Assembly (NCBI GenBank): GCA_009829735.1
Contig: CM020619.1
Location: forward strand, 8,484,375 to 8,548,374
Reading direction: 5' to 3'
From: Pyropia yezoensis
Lineage: Eukaryota > Rhodophyta > Bangiophyceae > Bangiales > Bangiaceae
Length of the DNA: 64,000 bases
Position 1 is the stretch's first letter; the number at the start of each line of letters is the position of its first letter. A program made the position numbers and the translations under genes. This document shows, one piece after another, positions 1 through 9,564 of the stretch. The notes under the pieces were generated by a model. It was not told where the DNA came from. It searched no databases and was given only the letters and a program-made list of their open reading frames with translations.

Positions 1-462
1 CCGCGCTCGCTACGTGGCGGGCCGAGCCGTCCTGGCTCCGCCCAGTACTGCGGGTCGGGGCCAGCGGTGTGGCAAAAACCTTTCGCACAGATGGGGAGTC
101 CGTCTCCACCCCCGGGGTCGCCATGGCTCTCACCAAGTTGGGGAGAGACGCCCTGGCTACAGCGGCACGACACCCGCCTCGAGTTGAGGGGGGCTCGGAT
201 CGTGGGTAGATGGGTGGCCTCCCCAGCGTGGGGCGGCCAAGGGAAAGGTGAAGGGGATGTGGTGGTGGTGGTGAAGTGAGAACCGGGGAGAGCAAGCTGC
301 CAAGTGGGCAAGCTTGGGGAGAGGGACGGTCAACGTGACCGCCTCCACATCCACGTTACGTACTCGAGGGGGGACAGCAAGTCGCGCCCCCAACGCCGAG
401 ACGTGCGTTTACGCACCCCCTCACAGGGCCGACCGGGTCGGTCGGAACTGAGGAGAGGGGAG
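1..462 (+). mobile_element. Fragment of a Gypsy 3' internal region, inverted relative to element A
   Basis: Bases 94-312 are the reverse complement of 824-1042, the antisense-ORF start region of element A. Bases 313-449 are the non-coding stretch that would separate that region from the 3' LTR. A purine-rich run (GAGGAGAGGGGAG) at 450-462 sits directly before a TG-starting LTR piece, as a polypurine tract should. The fragment is therefore the 3' end of a plus-oriented copy of the element A family. Bases 1-67 match nothing I recognise. Bases 68-90 loosely resemble the outer end of the element A LTR. The short ORFs here are shadows of the repeat. Confidence 0.6.
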
Positions 463-823
463 TGTGGCAGTATTGACCCCCAGGTAGGGGGGCAACACGT
501 GCCATGCAAGGGGCGGCAGGCCACTAGCCTGATCCGTTCCTCCCCCTGCATTTGGGTCCATATTCCCTAAGTTTGGGATAGTTAGCTTAGTAGTAAATCC
601 AACTTGGATTTGAGGGTTTTCTGCATTTATCGTCTTGAATTTTCGTGTGGCCCGGTGGGCAGGTGCTGGGGTGGGAGATTCGGAGTGGCGAGATTCTGAG
701 GGGACCCTGGGGAGATAAGGGGAGGGACGGCGGGGCTTAGCCCTGCGTCCCCGTCCCGACGAAGAAACTGTTGGACCACACACCATCTTCTTGTTTCTCA
801 GTGGGGGGATTGCCCCACAACAG
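463..823 (+). repeat. Partial inverted LTR of the Gypsy A family
   Basis: This is the reverse complement of 9204-9564 without net indels. It begins TGTGGCAGTATTG directly after the purine tract at 450-462, so it reads as the 3' LTR of a plus-oriented element. It lacks the last ~107 bp of the 468-bp LTR and switches at 823/824 straight into the internal sequence of element A, with AG as possible microhomology. Confidence 0.7.
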
Positions 824-1011
824 CTTGCCCACTTGGCAGCTTGCTCTCCCCGGTTCTCACTTCACCACCACCACCACATCCCCTTCACCTTCCCCTGGGC
901 CGCCCCACGCTGGGGAGGCCACCCGTCTACCCACGATCCGAGTCCCCCTCAACTCGAGGCGGGTCTCGTGCCGCTGTAGCCAGGGCGTCTCTCCCCAACT
1001 TGGGGCGAACC

Positions 1012-2955
1012 ATGGCGACTCCGGGGGTGGAGACGGACTCCCTCGATGAACGTATGGAGGACACCTCCTACGGTGCAGCGCCCTCCGGGACTTCCGACGG
1101 GGGCTCCGCGATCGCTCCGGGGGATGGGACTCCCGCGTCACCCGGCTTTGGGTTGACGGCGGGATCTCCCCCGGAGGCGGGACCAGTTGTCCCGCGTGAG
1201 GCCTTGGGGCGGTGGTTTTACCCCGCTTGGCCTCTGTATGAGGAGGGGTTGACTGTTGTTCGCTGTGACCGACTTGGCCAAGCGATGGGTCGGGTATGGG
1301 ACCGCCTACGGGAGAAGTATCCTCGTAGGGTCGGGTTCCCTTCCGGCTTCAGGACGGACCAGTTTGCCTTCCTGGACGACGAGGAGGTCGAAGACGTACA
1401 GCGGGCCAAGGCCATGGTGGACCGCGGGGGAACTATCCCGGGTCCCGGCGACTTGCCGACCTTTACTTGGGACGCGGTGGCAACTCGCCCCCCGTACCTT
1501 CACGAGGCCGATCCGCACACTCATCACTTTGATGTGCGGATGGAGAAGGACTTCCGGCGAGGTCCCTACTTGGTGACCTCGGCTCAGCTTGAGTTTCCCC
1601 AGCAGTCTGCTGCCAGTAAGGAGCAGTACTATCCGAAGAAGCCCGAGTGGTGGCCTCAAGTAGAGGTCCCCTCCGGGTTCCCTGCGTTGCTGCCACGGTT
1701 GCTTGACCACTTCGGCTCCGTCATGTTGACGGCTGGCCCTGATCACCTGGTGTGGGCCATGTTGGCCACCCAGTGGCTCCTCGAGGTCATGTCGACCTGG
1801 GTGTCTTGTGTTCAGCGGCGGGGGATGCTCTGGCATCTCCCCCTCCGGCTTATCCAAGGTTTGGAACAGCTCACCCCTCAGCTAGTTGCTGAGGGGTGCT
1901 CATCAGGACAGCTCACTCTACTTGAGGAGATGCTCCGCCTCCACAATTTTATCGAGTGGGAGAGCATCGAGCACCAGTTGCGCCGCCCCACTCGTGGGCC
2001 CAAGGACGATGGCGCACTTTGCCAGTTCGTATGGGTCGCTCGTGAACTTCACAACGGCCGTGTGGTCCTACGAGAGGGGTTGGGCATCGGGGACTACCCG
2101 TATGCCCCGGGGGTGGATCGCCACACTGCGCCACCCCCGGACAAGCCTATAGTTATGGCCGTGCCGTCCTATGATGACCATATGACTCAACCCACTGCGG
2201 GGGCCCCGAGTAGGGGTCGCAGTTACATCCGGGCACCGCCACCTCGGCGTACCCCTCCACTTCCTCCTGTCCCCTACCAGCCGCACGGGGACATCCCGAT
2301 CAGCGTGGCCGTTGAGTCGTCCACCCCGGTGTCCCCCAACTTGGGGGCCACCCTCCTGACGGTATACCCCAAGTTGGTGTTACCGCCCACGCCTCTAACC
2401 TCAGAGATGATGATCACCACGTTGGTGCGCACCATTTCCTGGTTGGCCGCGTCGACCGCAACCCTTCAAACTTCCGAGACTCCTCAACTTGAGGAGCGCG
2501 TTCGTACTGCAGTGGCGACCGCGAGTTGCGAGTCGGTGGCGGAGTTTATGACGGCCGAGTTGGCTCGCATTGAGGCTATTATGCCCCAGCCAGCCCCACT
2601 TGGGCGTGGCAAATGTCGTGCGAGCCGGGCATACTCGCCTCCTCGCCGTCGTCGCCGACGCTCGTGGCGCTCTCCCTCCGTGTCGGAAGACGAGTTGTCT
2701 TACTCCGTCTCGGAGTCCTCGACTCCGTCAGAGTCGAAGTCGGTCCGGCGTCTGCGTCGCCAACTTGCGCGCAAGACTAAGCAGAAGAGCAGCCGCGGTC
2801 GTCGCCACTTGCGCGACCGTGAGGGGCGTGACGGGTCCGCCTTGGAGCCGCCGGCCCCTCTGACTGGTGGGGAGCGTTATCGCCGTGGGTCTCGCCGCTC
2901 GCCTCCACGTGAGGGCGAGGGCCGTGGGGTTGAAGAGTCTAGCATGCATGCCTAG
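1012..2955 (+). CDS. Antisense ORF of Gypsy element A, unknown function
   Basis: This 647-aa ORF lies on the strand opposite to gag-pol, between the pol stop (111 nt away, convergent) and the 3' end of the element. I do not recognise a family. It is homologous to the 638-aa ORF at 20701-22617 in element B, in the same position and orientation. Shared blocks include VEVP-GFPA, a following FGSV, LATQW/LATHW, LWHLP, LHN and LREGLG. The N-terminal ~120 residues are Pro/Gly/Ser-rich. The C-terminus (about residues 530-647) is very basic and Arg/Ser-rich (RRRRRRSWRS), suggesting nucleic-acid binding or nuclear targeting. The start at 1012 is chosen because both homologues then begin Met-Ala and have similar length; the frame stays open upstream to 841. 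That it is coding is inferred from conservation between two divergent elements. Confidence 0.6.
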   Translation: MATPGVETDSLDERMEDTSYGAAPSGTSDGGSAIAPGDGTPASPGFGLTAGSPPEAGPVVPREALGRWFYPAWPLYEEGLTVVRCDRLGQAMGRVWDRLREKYPRRVGFPSGFRTDQFAFLDDEEVEDVQRAKAMVDRGGTIPGPGDLPTFTWDAVATRPPYLHEADPHTHHFDVRMEKDFRRGPYLVTSAQLEFPQQSAASKEQYYPKKPEWWPQVEVPSGFPALLPRLLDHFGSVMLTAGPDHLVWAMLATQWLLEVMSTWVSCVQRRGMLWHLPLRLIQGLEQLTPQLVAEGCSSGQLTLLEEMLRLHNFIEWESIEHQLRRPTRGPKDDGALCQFVWVARELHNGRVVLREGLGIGDYPYAPGVDRHTAPPPDKPIVMAVPSYDDHMTQPTAGAPSRGRSYIRAPPPRRTPPLPPVPYQPHGDIPISVAVESSTPVSPNLGATLLTVYPKLVLPPTPLTSEMMITTLVRTISWLAASTATLQTSETPQLEERVRTAVATASCESVAEFMTAELARIEAIMPQPAPLGRGKCRASRAYSPPRRRRRRSWRSPSVSEDELSYSVSESSTPSESKSVRRLRRQLARKTKQKSSRGRRHLRDREGRDGSALEPPAPLTGGERYRRGSRRSPPREGEGRGVEESSMHA

Positions 2956-3066
2956 TTGCCAGCTGCCTTTGTTGTGAGAGTGTGAGGGTTAGGGCTGTAG
3001 TTAACAGCCACTCTGCGTACCACTTCGACTTGAAGCACTCCCTTGGCACTGTTACTCAGCCTTCCC
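2956..3066. other. Convergent spacer between antisense ORF and pol (element A)
   Basis: A short non-coding interval between two convergent stop codons. An inverted CCTCAACGT-type repeat near 3060-3080 (ccctcacgttgagggaggg) could act as a bidirectional 3' signal, but nothing is diagnostic. Confidence 0.3.
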
Positions 3067-6000
3067 TCACGTTGAGGGAGGGCTGTTAGGGTTTATCTCA
3101 TTCCGAGCACAGTATGCCTGGGCCTCCTCAGCGGGAAGGTCTTCCACATATTCCCACGTATCATCCTTGGCTTTGTAGCCGAACCAACGCACCCTCAACA
3201 TGAGGCGGTCAGTGTCCTCATCCCAGCCGTGGTCGATGAACTTATCGAACATGTACTCCTGCGGGCCCTGTTTGGCCGCAGGCAGTGAGGGGAGGCGGCA
3301 CGCTTCCAACGCACTCGCCCAAGCTGGGTCGCCTGCAGGCGGTGGTGCAACTTTGACCACGTCCTGTCCGTTCACTGTGCGGACCCCATCGTCACTTTCG
3401 ATGGTGAAGCGCCGCCCATCAGTACGAAGGACCTGGTACGGCCCCTTCGTCTGGAATACCAACTTACCCCCAGTTGGGGTGTGTGAGTGTACCAGTACCC
3501 AGTCACCCTGCTCGGGGACATGCTTAGCATTGCGCACCTTTTTGTCAAAGGTACGCTGGTAGCGCTTTTGTGCTTTGTCCATCTCAGCCCTGACTTTATG
3601 GATGAGGTTTTCAAGCCTAGCAGCGAACTCTGCCTTACTCTCAGTAGGAGTAGGCGTACTGCCACCATCCTCCCTAGTTGGGAGCGGCCGCCGCACGGCA
3701 ATAGACCGCACGCGAGGGGGGGTCACAAAAGCGAGGGGTACTTCCCCGGTAGATGAGTGAACCTGCGAATTGTAGGCAGTGGTAAGAATAGAAATGTACT
3801 GGTCCCACGTTTTCACGTGCTCACTCACATAGTGGCCCAGCTGCCGAACAATAGTTTTGTTGAAGCGCTCCACCTGCCCATTAGTTTGTGGGTGGTAGGG
3901 GGTGGCATAGTTTGCCTTAACCCCCAACATATCCAGCACTCCCTGAAACAGTACAGACGTAAATTGCGGTCGATTGTCCGATAGTGTACTATCCGGAATG
4001 CCATACGCGGCAACCCAGTGATCTAGGAAGGCTGACACGACCGACATGGCCGTGATCTCTGCCAGTGGGATCGCTCGCGTAAGTTTCGTGAAGCGGTCAC
4101 AGATAACCAGGAGGTACTGGTTGCCCTCCTCGGTCACTGGCAGTGGCCCAAGGATTTCCATCGCCAACGCGGCAAAGGGCTCCTTGGCCGGGAACAATAG
4201 CATAGCCGTAGTAGGCTGCCGTTCCATCAGACGGTTCTGTGCACAACTTGTGCAGGCAGCCACCCAACTGTAGATGTCCACCACCATGGATGGCCAGTAG
4301 TACCTGGTCCTCGGGGTCTGGTACAGTTTACTAGACCCCAGGTGTCCACCTGTGGGAGCGTTATGCTCCCTCTCAAGGATACTGTCCTTGAGGGATGCGG
4401 GGACGACAAGTTGTTCGGTCCCCTGCAACACCCCCCTCCTCATGAGGAGGCCATCGTCTCCCAGAAAGAAACGCGTCTCTACCACTGTATCCAGTGTATC
4501 CCTCCGCGACTTGCAGAAGCGATCCTTGGCCTGGGCCTTCACCACCTCGTCCAGGGACAGGGGCAAGTACTTCTTGTTCTCTGGCGCCTCGGGGTTCAAC
4601 GCCTGACCCGCGCGCGTGACTACCCCCACGATGGGGATGTCCTCATCAACTGGGTTAGTGTCCAGCCCCTCGGTAGGTACCCGAGAAAGGCCGTCGGCTA
4701 GGGCATGTTGCCTGCCAGGTCGGTACTCAATATCAAAGTTGAAGGGTGCCAGTCGCACCCTCCACCGGTTGAGACGAGTGTTCGTACAGTCCGTCTTAAA
4801 GATGAACTGCAACGCGCGGTGGTCACAGCGGATGAGGAACTTCTCACCCTCTAGGTATTGACGAAGTGACGTCACCACCCATACCGCTGCGAGTCCTTCC
4901 AACTCGGTGACTCCGTAGTTCTTCTCGGCGGAGTTCAGCCCCTTGCTGAAGTATCCCACCGGCAAGTACTCCTTGTCCGGCTGCTGCTGAAGCAACACAC
5001 AACCAAGTTGGTCGTAGCTAGCATCCACATCCAGGATGTAGTGACCTCCCAACCTGGGAATAGCCAGGATAGGGGGCTTCAGCAGAAGGTCCCGAAGAGT
5101 CTCAAAGGATTCCTGCTCCACCCGACTTGGGGGAGGCAGGATCTTCGGTAGCGTTGAGCTAACTAGCTCATTCAACGGCTTCGCCACCTTGGCGAAGCCC
5201 TTGGTGAAACGTCGGTACACGTTACACATCCCGAGGAAGCTCCTCATCTGGGTCTGGGTCCGGGGGTACTGAGCCTTACGGATGGCCCTCAAGTCTTTCT
5301 CGTTGACACTGAGACGCCCCGGACGGACAACATGTCCCAAGTATTCCACCTCTTGAGTGAAGAGGTGGCACTCACTCGCCTTCAGTGACACACCGGCGTC
5401 AGCAAGTAGCTTGAACACCTGGCCAAGATGGCCAATGTGTTCCTCCGGACTTCGGGAGAACACAATGATATCGTCTAGGTACACGAGACAGATCTGCCAC
5501 CGTACTCCGGCCAGAATCATGTCCATAGCGCGCTGGAAAGTTGCCGGCGCGTTACACAGTCCAAACGGTAGGCGCTTGCACTGGTAGGTACCACAGTGAC
5601 AGGTAAAGGTAGTTTTTTGCCTGTCCTCCGGGGCAATGGGAATTTGCCAGTACCCCGCGTTACAGTCAGGGTAGAGAACACGTTCGCCTCCCCCAGAGAG
5701 TCCAGACAGTCGTCCATCCTAGGTAGGGGATAACTGTCCTTCACCGTGCTCTCGTTGAGCTTTCGGTAGTCGATACAGAACCGTGGGGTCCCATCAACTT
5801 TGGGGACGATAACCACCGGACTCGCCCACTCGGCGTTACTGGCCTTGATCACATCGAGGGCCTCCATGCGAGCAACTTGCTCCTTAACGAGGCCCCTTGA
5901 ACGGGGTCCTCCCCTATACGGTTGTTGGCGTATAGGGGGTGCACCGGGCTTCAACTCGATCCGGTGTTGGGTAGCTCTCATGAGTCCCAATTGACCATCC

Positions 6001-7034
6001 CACAACTTGTGATATTGGTCCAAGAGGCGTTCAACTTGAACCCTCAACCTGGGTGGGACACCCTCCATGTTCACATGGGGCCGAGGAGAGGCGGCCGACT
6101 TGGCTTGGTGCTTCTCCTTTCCTGACTTCGAGTCGCTACTCGCGCCCGCGTTGAGGGTGACCGCTACTACCGGTCCCTCATGTTGGACGATATAGCCGAA
6201 CTTGGCTCCCGACTTGAAGTACTTGGGCGACGAGCTCAGGTTCATAACCTGGATCCTCCACGGGACTCCGGCTTTGGAGTCCATCGTGCCAAGGGCAACA
6301 TGCACTTGGTGCTTGCGAGCAAGACGGGGGTGAGGGTGCACCAACCCGTTCCCCGTATAATCAGTTACAACGTCAACGTGCGCCACCGAGTTGGGGGGCA
6401 ACATGACTTTACGGGCTAAACGCAGGGTAGCAGTAAACCCAACAGGCTTCGACTGTGAGACTGCCACAGGAGCCACAGACTTTCCCTTACCAAGGATGGG
6501 GATGGTTTCCCCATTCATCAACTTGACCCAGTACTCAGGGCCACAAATCAAAGGCACTTGAGTTACAACATAAGGGGTACCCAGAAGCAGGGGTACCGAT
6601 ATATTCTCAACTACTCCATAGGTCACGTCGACCTCATGGGTCCCCAACCTAGTTGGTAGGGTCACGGCACCAACAATGGGAAGTACCCCACCATTGATAT
6701 CGATCAGATGGTCAGCTTTAGACTTCCAGCGTTGGAGCTTCATCTCCTTTGGTAATAGCGACTTGCGTATCAAGGAGGCTCCTGACCCAGTATCAAGTAC
6801 GATACGGACACAACAGGCGCGACCGGGGGCAAGTTGCACCCTTCCAGCCACCTGGAAGTTCTCACCCGTCAGCACCGCGATGACCCGACGTGGATTTACG
6901 TTCTTGGGGAGTCCTTCCCGAGGTGGGCGGACTCCCTTGGGTCGCCGCAGTATCCGGCACGGTTGGTTCGTCCTCTTGACCCACTTGGCCGAGGCTGCCG
7001 TTGTGAGCTTCGGAGGACCAGCTCCAACGGTCAT
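3067..7034 (-). pseudogene. pol: Gypsy element A pol: PR-RT-RNaseH-IN-chromodomain, frameshifted in RT
   Basis: The polyprotein is read in two overlapping frames, 7034-5517 and 5526-3067. The first part has an aspartic protease (LDTGSGASLIR) and the start of RT. The second has the catalytic YLDDIIVFS box, RNase H (DVDASYDQLGC), the integrase zinc region (HNAPTGGHLG...CTSCAQN), the integrase core ending in QTNGQVERFNK, and a C-terminal chromodomain (LRVRWFGYKAKDDTWEYVEDL). The break is a single missing base near 5667, just before the position where element B has its N-A-G-Y-W box. Everything else fits an intact Gypsy pol. It starts with ATG overlapping the gag stop (ATGA) in the -1 frame. It encodes the enzymes for reverse transcription and integration in cytoplasmic particles and the nucleus. 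Confidence 0.9.
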
Positions 7035-7043
7035 TCGCTTCCC
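6998..7043 (-). promoter_or_regulatory. Gag/pol recoding site of element A: heptamer, 6-nt spacer, hairpin
   Basis: On the minus strand GGGAAGC (7043-7037) is followed by a 6-nt spacer containing the gag stop (7033-7031). Then comes a hairpin with arms CCGTTGGAGCT (7030-7020) and AGCTC-A-CAACGG (7009-6998): 11 bp with one bulged base and a 10-nt loop. Pol is in the -1 frame. The heptamer differs by one base from the canonical GGGAAAC found at the same place in element B. The ATGA overlap offers termination-reinitiation as an alternative. Confidence 0.55.
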
Positions 7044-9001
7044 GCCGACTTGGCGTCCGAATCTGAGGACGAAGGGGAAGACGACGAGTCCGAGGACGAC
7101 GTGTCCGCCCCCTCCGCCGAGGGTGTGGCGACCGCCACCACCAGTCGAGACCCACCCTCGCGGCGTGAACGTACTTCGTTCGTAGCCGACTTCTTACTCG
7201 CATTCCTAACAAGTTGTTGGATGCGTTTACTCAACTTGGGGCAATCATATGCCCAGTGTCCGTCGGAGTTGCAGTTCCAACACCGATTGTCAGTTCCCGG
7301 AGGGGTCTTCCCAACTGGGGAAGACGAAGAGATACCTTGGGAAGTTCCCACGGCAGCTACCACCCTTTCCTTGCGGATTCGGCGTGCCTCTCTCAACTCT
7401 CTGGCCTGGCGCGCCTCCTCACGTTCCTTGGCCAACTCGGCCTGACGCTCCTGGCGTTGTTCCTCCCGCAACTTGCGATAGGCCTCACCTCTGCGGTAAG
7501 CGAACCTAGCCAACTCGGCCAGGGTCGCCCGGGCAGTGTTATGCTCCCGGGTCTCCATCCGGACTGACCAATGGAGTCCCTCCACAAACCGACTCTTCAC
7601 CACAGCTTGTGGATGAAGAAACCCACAAAGATTGTTGAGCTTACGAACTCGCTCCGCAAAGGACAACTCGTCCTCCGCCTCTTCCTGATGGGCTTGCGTG
7701 AACTCCTGAACTTGAGAAGCCAACGCCGCTTCATCAACCATGGCTCTCAACAACCAGTTGACGAGCTCCAAATAGGACGTCACCTCAGCAGCGCCTCCAC
7801 TTGAGGAGCTGGGCATGACGGACATAAGTTCTGTCCGCAGGTCTCCCTTCGTAAACTCCTGTAGCATACAGAAAGCCATGCCTTCATTTATGGCATTGTC
7901 GTCACAGGCTTTTGTGAAACGACTTAGAAACTCAAAGACACGGAGGGGGGGAGTTCCATCCCACTCCGCTTTGTGCCCAAAAGAGTGAAGTACATTCTTC
8001 TTGGCACGGCCCATGGCTTGGGCCTGGTCAGGACCATACGCCACCGACTTGTTGTGGAGGGCGTAGGTCTCACAATCAAAGATCCTCTGGTAGACCGGGT
8101 TGGCTACCTGGATCTTGGGCGGCACCTCACGTTGAGGGAACAGCCGCTGTGGCACTGGGGCAAGTTCACCCTCAGTGCCCATAGTCTGGCGCGGCGCGCT
8201 TGGTGTAGCCGCCGGCGCTTCAGGGGGAAACTCCCCCGTGAAGGGCGTACGCCCCACCGAGTATGGTGTGGCTCCCTCGTTGGGAGTCACAGGTGTCGCC
8301 CCCTGTTCGGGGCGACCTGAGATAGGCGTGAGGAGGGATTCCCCCTGCGCCTGCGGGCTCGAAAGCCCCGATCCGGTCTGGACATTAAGGCCATCTGGCA
8401 AACTCGCCACAATCTGATTCAGAATAGTATTCGTCATCGTGACCACCAGGTCCGGCAAAGTCTGCCGCAACACATTGGTCGCCTCCCGACGGACAGTTTC
8501 CGCGAGGAGTGGATTGTCGACTCCAGTTGAGTCTCGGTCCATCTCCGGGAGTCCACCTGAGGGGTAACCACGATCCTCAGGGGTCTCAACCGGGGGCAAG
8601 GGCGCGAGCCCATTGCCGACCAACGGAGGTCCGCCGTCCTCCGAAAGCCTAGTTGGCGACGGCTCCAAGCCAAGGTTGGCTCCAACCCGAGTGGAACCCG
8701 CGGGGACAGTCCTCACCCCTTGGGACGTTGCCGTTGAGTGTACCACACGGTGGCCAGACTTCGGCCCACCCACATCAGAAGTGTCACCCGAGCGAACTCC
8801 CGACTGAGTCGGGGTGGCCTGTTGCCCGCCCGCACTTCCAGTCCTGCTGGCTTGAGGGACCTCTAGTCCCTCTGCGACCCCAGGTAAACCCACCTGTGTC
8901 TCACCAGTATTCAAAGGCACTGAAGTACGTGCGTCACCCGTGTACTCCCCGGACGACGGGGGGTCCGAACTAGCCATGTTGGCTGACGATCCGTATGACA
9001 C
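7031..9001 (-). CDS. gag: Gypsy element A Gag polyprotein
   Basis: A 656-aa structural protein that would assemble the retrotransposon particle and bind genomic RNA. The N-terminal ~290 residues are low-complexity (Pro/Gly/Ser/Thr). The central part holds a retrotransposon gag-type helical domain (about residues 310-510), followed by a charged Arg/Glu coiled stretch (EEQRQERQAELAKEREEARQ, about 520-550). A single CCHC zinc knuckle, CWNCNSDGHWAYDC, lies near residue 590. The C-terminus is Ser/Asp-rich. The stop overlaps the pol ATG. The reading frame is intact, unlike pol. It is homologous to the 592-aa Gag of element B (CWQCSKSGHWAAQC). Confidence 0.88.
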   Translation of the reverse strand: MSYGSSANMASSDPPSSGEYTGDARTSVPLNTGETQVGLPGVAEGLEVPQASRTGSAGGQQATPTQSGVRSGDTSDVGGPKSGHRVVHSTATSQGVRTVPAGSTRVGANLGLEPSPTRLSEDGGPPLVGNGLAPLPPVETPEDRGYPSGGLPEMDRDSTGVDNPLLAETVRREATNVLRQTLPDLVVTMTNTILNQIVASLPDGLNVQTGSGLSSPQAQGESLLTPISGRPEQGATPVTPNEGATPYSVGRTPFTGEFPPEAPAATPSAPRQTMGTEGELAPVPQRLFPQREVPPKIQVANPVYQRIFDCETYALHNKSVAYGPDQAQAMGRAKKNVLHSFGHKAEWDGTPPLRVFEFLSRFTKACDDNAINEGMAFCMLQEFTKGDLRTELMSVMPSSSSGGAAEVTSYLELVNWLLRAMVDEAALASQVQEFTQAHQEEAEDELSFAERVRKLNNLCGFLHPQAVVKSRFVEGLHWSVRMETREHNTARATLAELARFAYRRGEAYRKLREEQRQERQAELAKEREEARQARELREARRIRKERVVAAVGTSQGISSSSPVGKTPPGTDNRCWNCNSDGHWAYDCPKLSKRIQQLVRNASKKSATNEVRSRREGGSRLVVAVATPSAEGADTSSSDSSSSPSSSDSDAKSAGSE

Positions 9002-9096
9002 GGTCCAAGTCCACCGTTCCTCTGAGACAGAGGGCCCCCTACACCCGGGTGCACCAGGAGGTAAAGTTTACCTTTGTCCCCTGCTGCTCCACCAAA
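9002..9096 (-). other. 5' leader and primer-binding site of element A
   Basis: On the minus strand the LTR ends in CCACA, and after two bases TGGTGGAGCAGCAGGGG (9094-9078) follows. It starts with TGG as a primer-binding site does (complement of a tRNA CCA 3' end). Element B has TGGTGGATCAGCGGGG at the same place. I cannot name the tRNA from memory. Confidence 0.55.
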
Positions 9097-9564
9097 TGTG
9101 GCAAAAACGACTCGCACACACGGCACCCAAGTTGGGCGGTGTACAAGGGCTGCCTCCCGTGTCGGGGGAACCGGAAGAAGTCCAAGTCGCACACACTCTA
9201 TCCCTGTTGTGGGGCAATCCCCCCACTGACAAACAAGAAGATGGTGTGTGGTCCAACAGTTTCTTCGTCGGGACGGGGACGCAGGGCCAAGCCCCGCCGT
9301 CCCTCCCCTTATCCCCCCAGGGTCCCCTCAGAATCTCGCCACTCCGAATCTCCCACCCCAGCACCTGCCCACCGGGCCACACGAAAATTCAAGACGATAA
9401 ATGCAGAAAACCCTCAAATCCAAGTTGGATTTACTACTAAGCTAACTATCCCAAACTTAGGGAATATGGACCCAAATGCAGGGGGAGGAACGGATCAGGC
9501 TAGTGGCCTGCCGCCCCTTGCATGGCACGTGTTGCCCCCCTACCTGGGGGTCAATACTGCCACA
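9097..9564 (-). repeat. 5' LTR of Gypsy element A
   Basis: A 468-bp terminal repeat with TG...CA ends (TGTGGCAAAAACG...ACTGCCACA on the + strand). Its inner edge abuts the primer-binding site and its outer edge abuts Copia protease codons. Bases 9204-9564 recur inverted at 463-823. The first flanking bases, GGCGC (9565-9569), would be the target duplication, but no matching left flank is present. Confidence 0.8.

Larger units (their letters stand above)
824..9564 (-). mobile_element. Gypsy/chromovirus LTR retrotransposon, element A (3' LTR missing)
   Basis: The element reads right to left: 5' LTR 9097-9564, primer-binding site 9078-9094, gag 9001-7031, pol 7034-3067 with a C-terminal chromodomain, then a convergent antisense ORF (1012-2955, + strand). 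Domain order PR-RT-RNaseH-IN with a chromodomain is that of Ty3/Gypsy chromoviruses. The left (3') end is cut at 824, where it abuts an inverted LTR piece, so no 3' LTR in the correct orientation is present. A one-base frameshift in RT makes the copy non-autonomous. Its 5' LTR abuts a Copia element inside the Copia protease, so A inserted into that Copia or recombined with it. Confidence 0.85.

Noticed and set aside
68-90. Possible outer end of a correct-orientation 3' LTR for element A
   Set aside because: Only about 22 bp with several mismatches match the LTR start and the sequence then runs into the inverted repeat; too short to call.
9103-9233. Cys-rich zinc-finger-like peptide inside the element A LTR (and a similar-looking one in the element B LTR)
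   Set aside because: The two are on different strands relative to their elements and not homologous; Cys codons there arise from composition.
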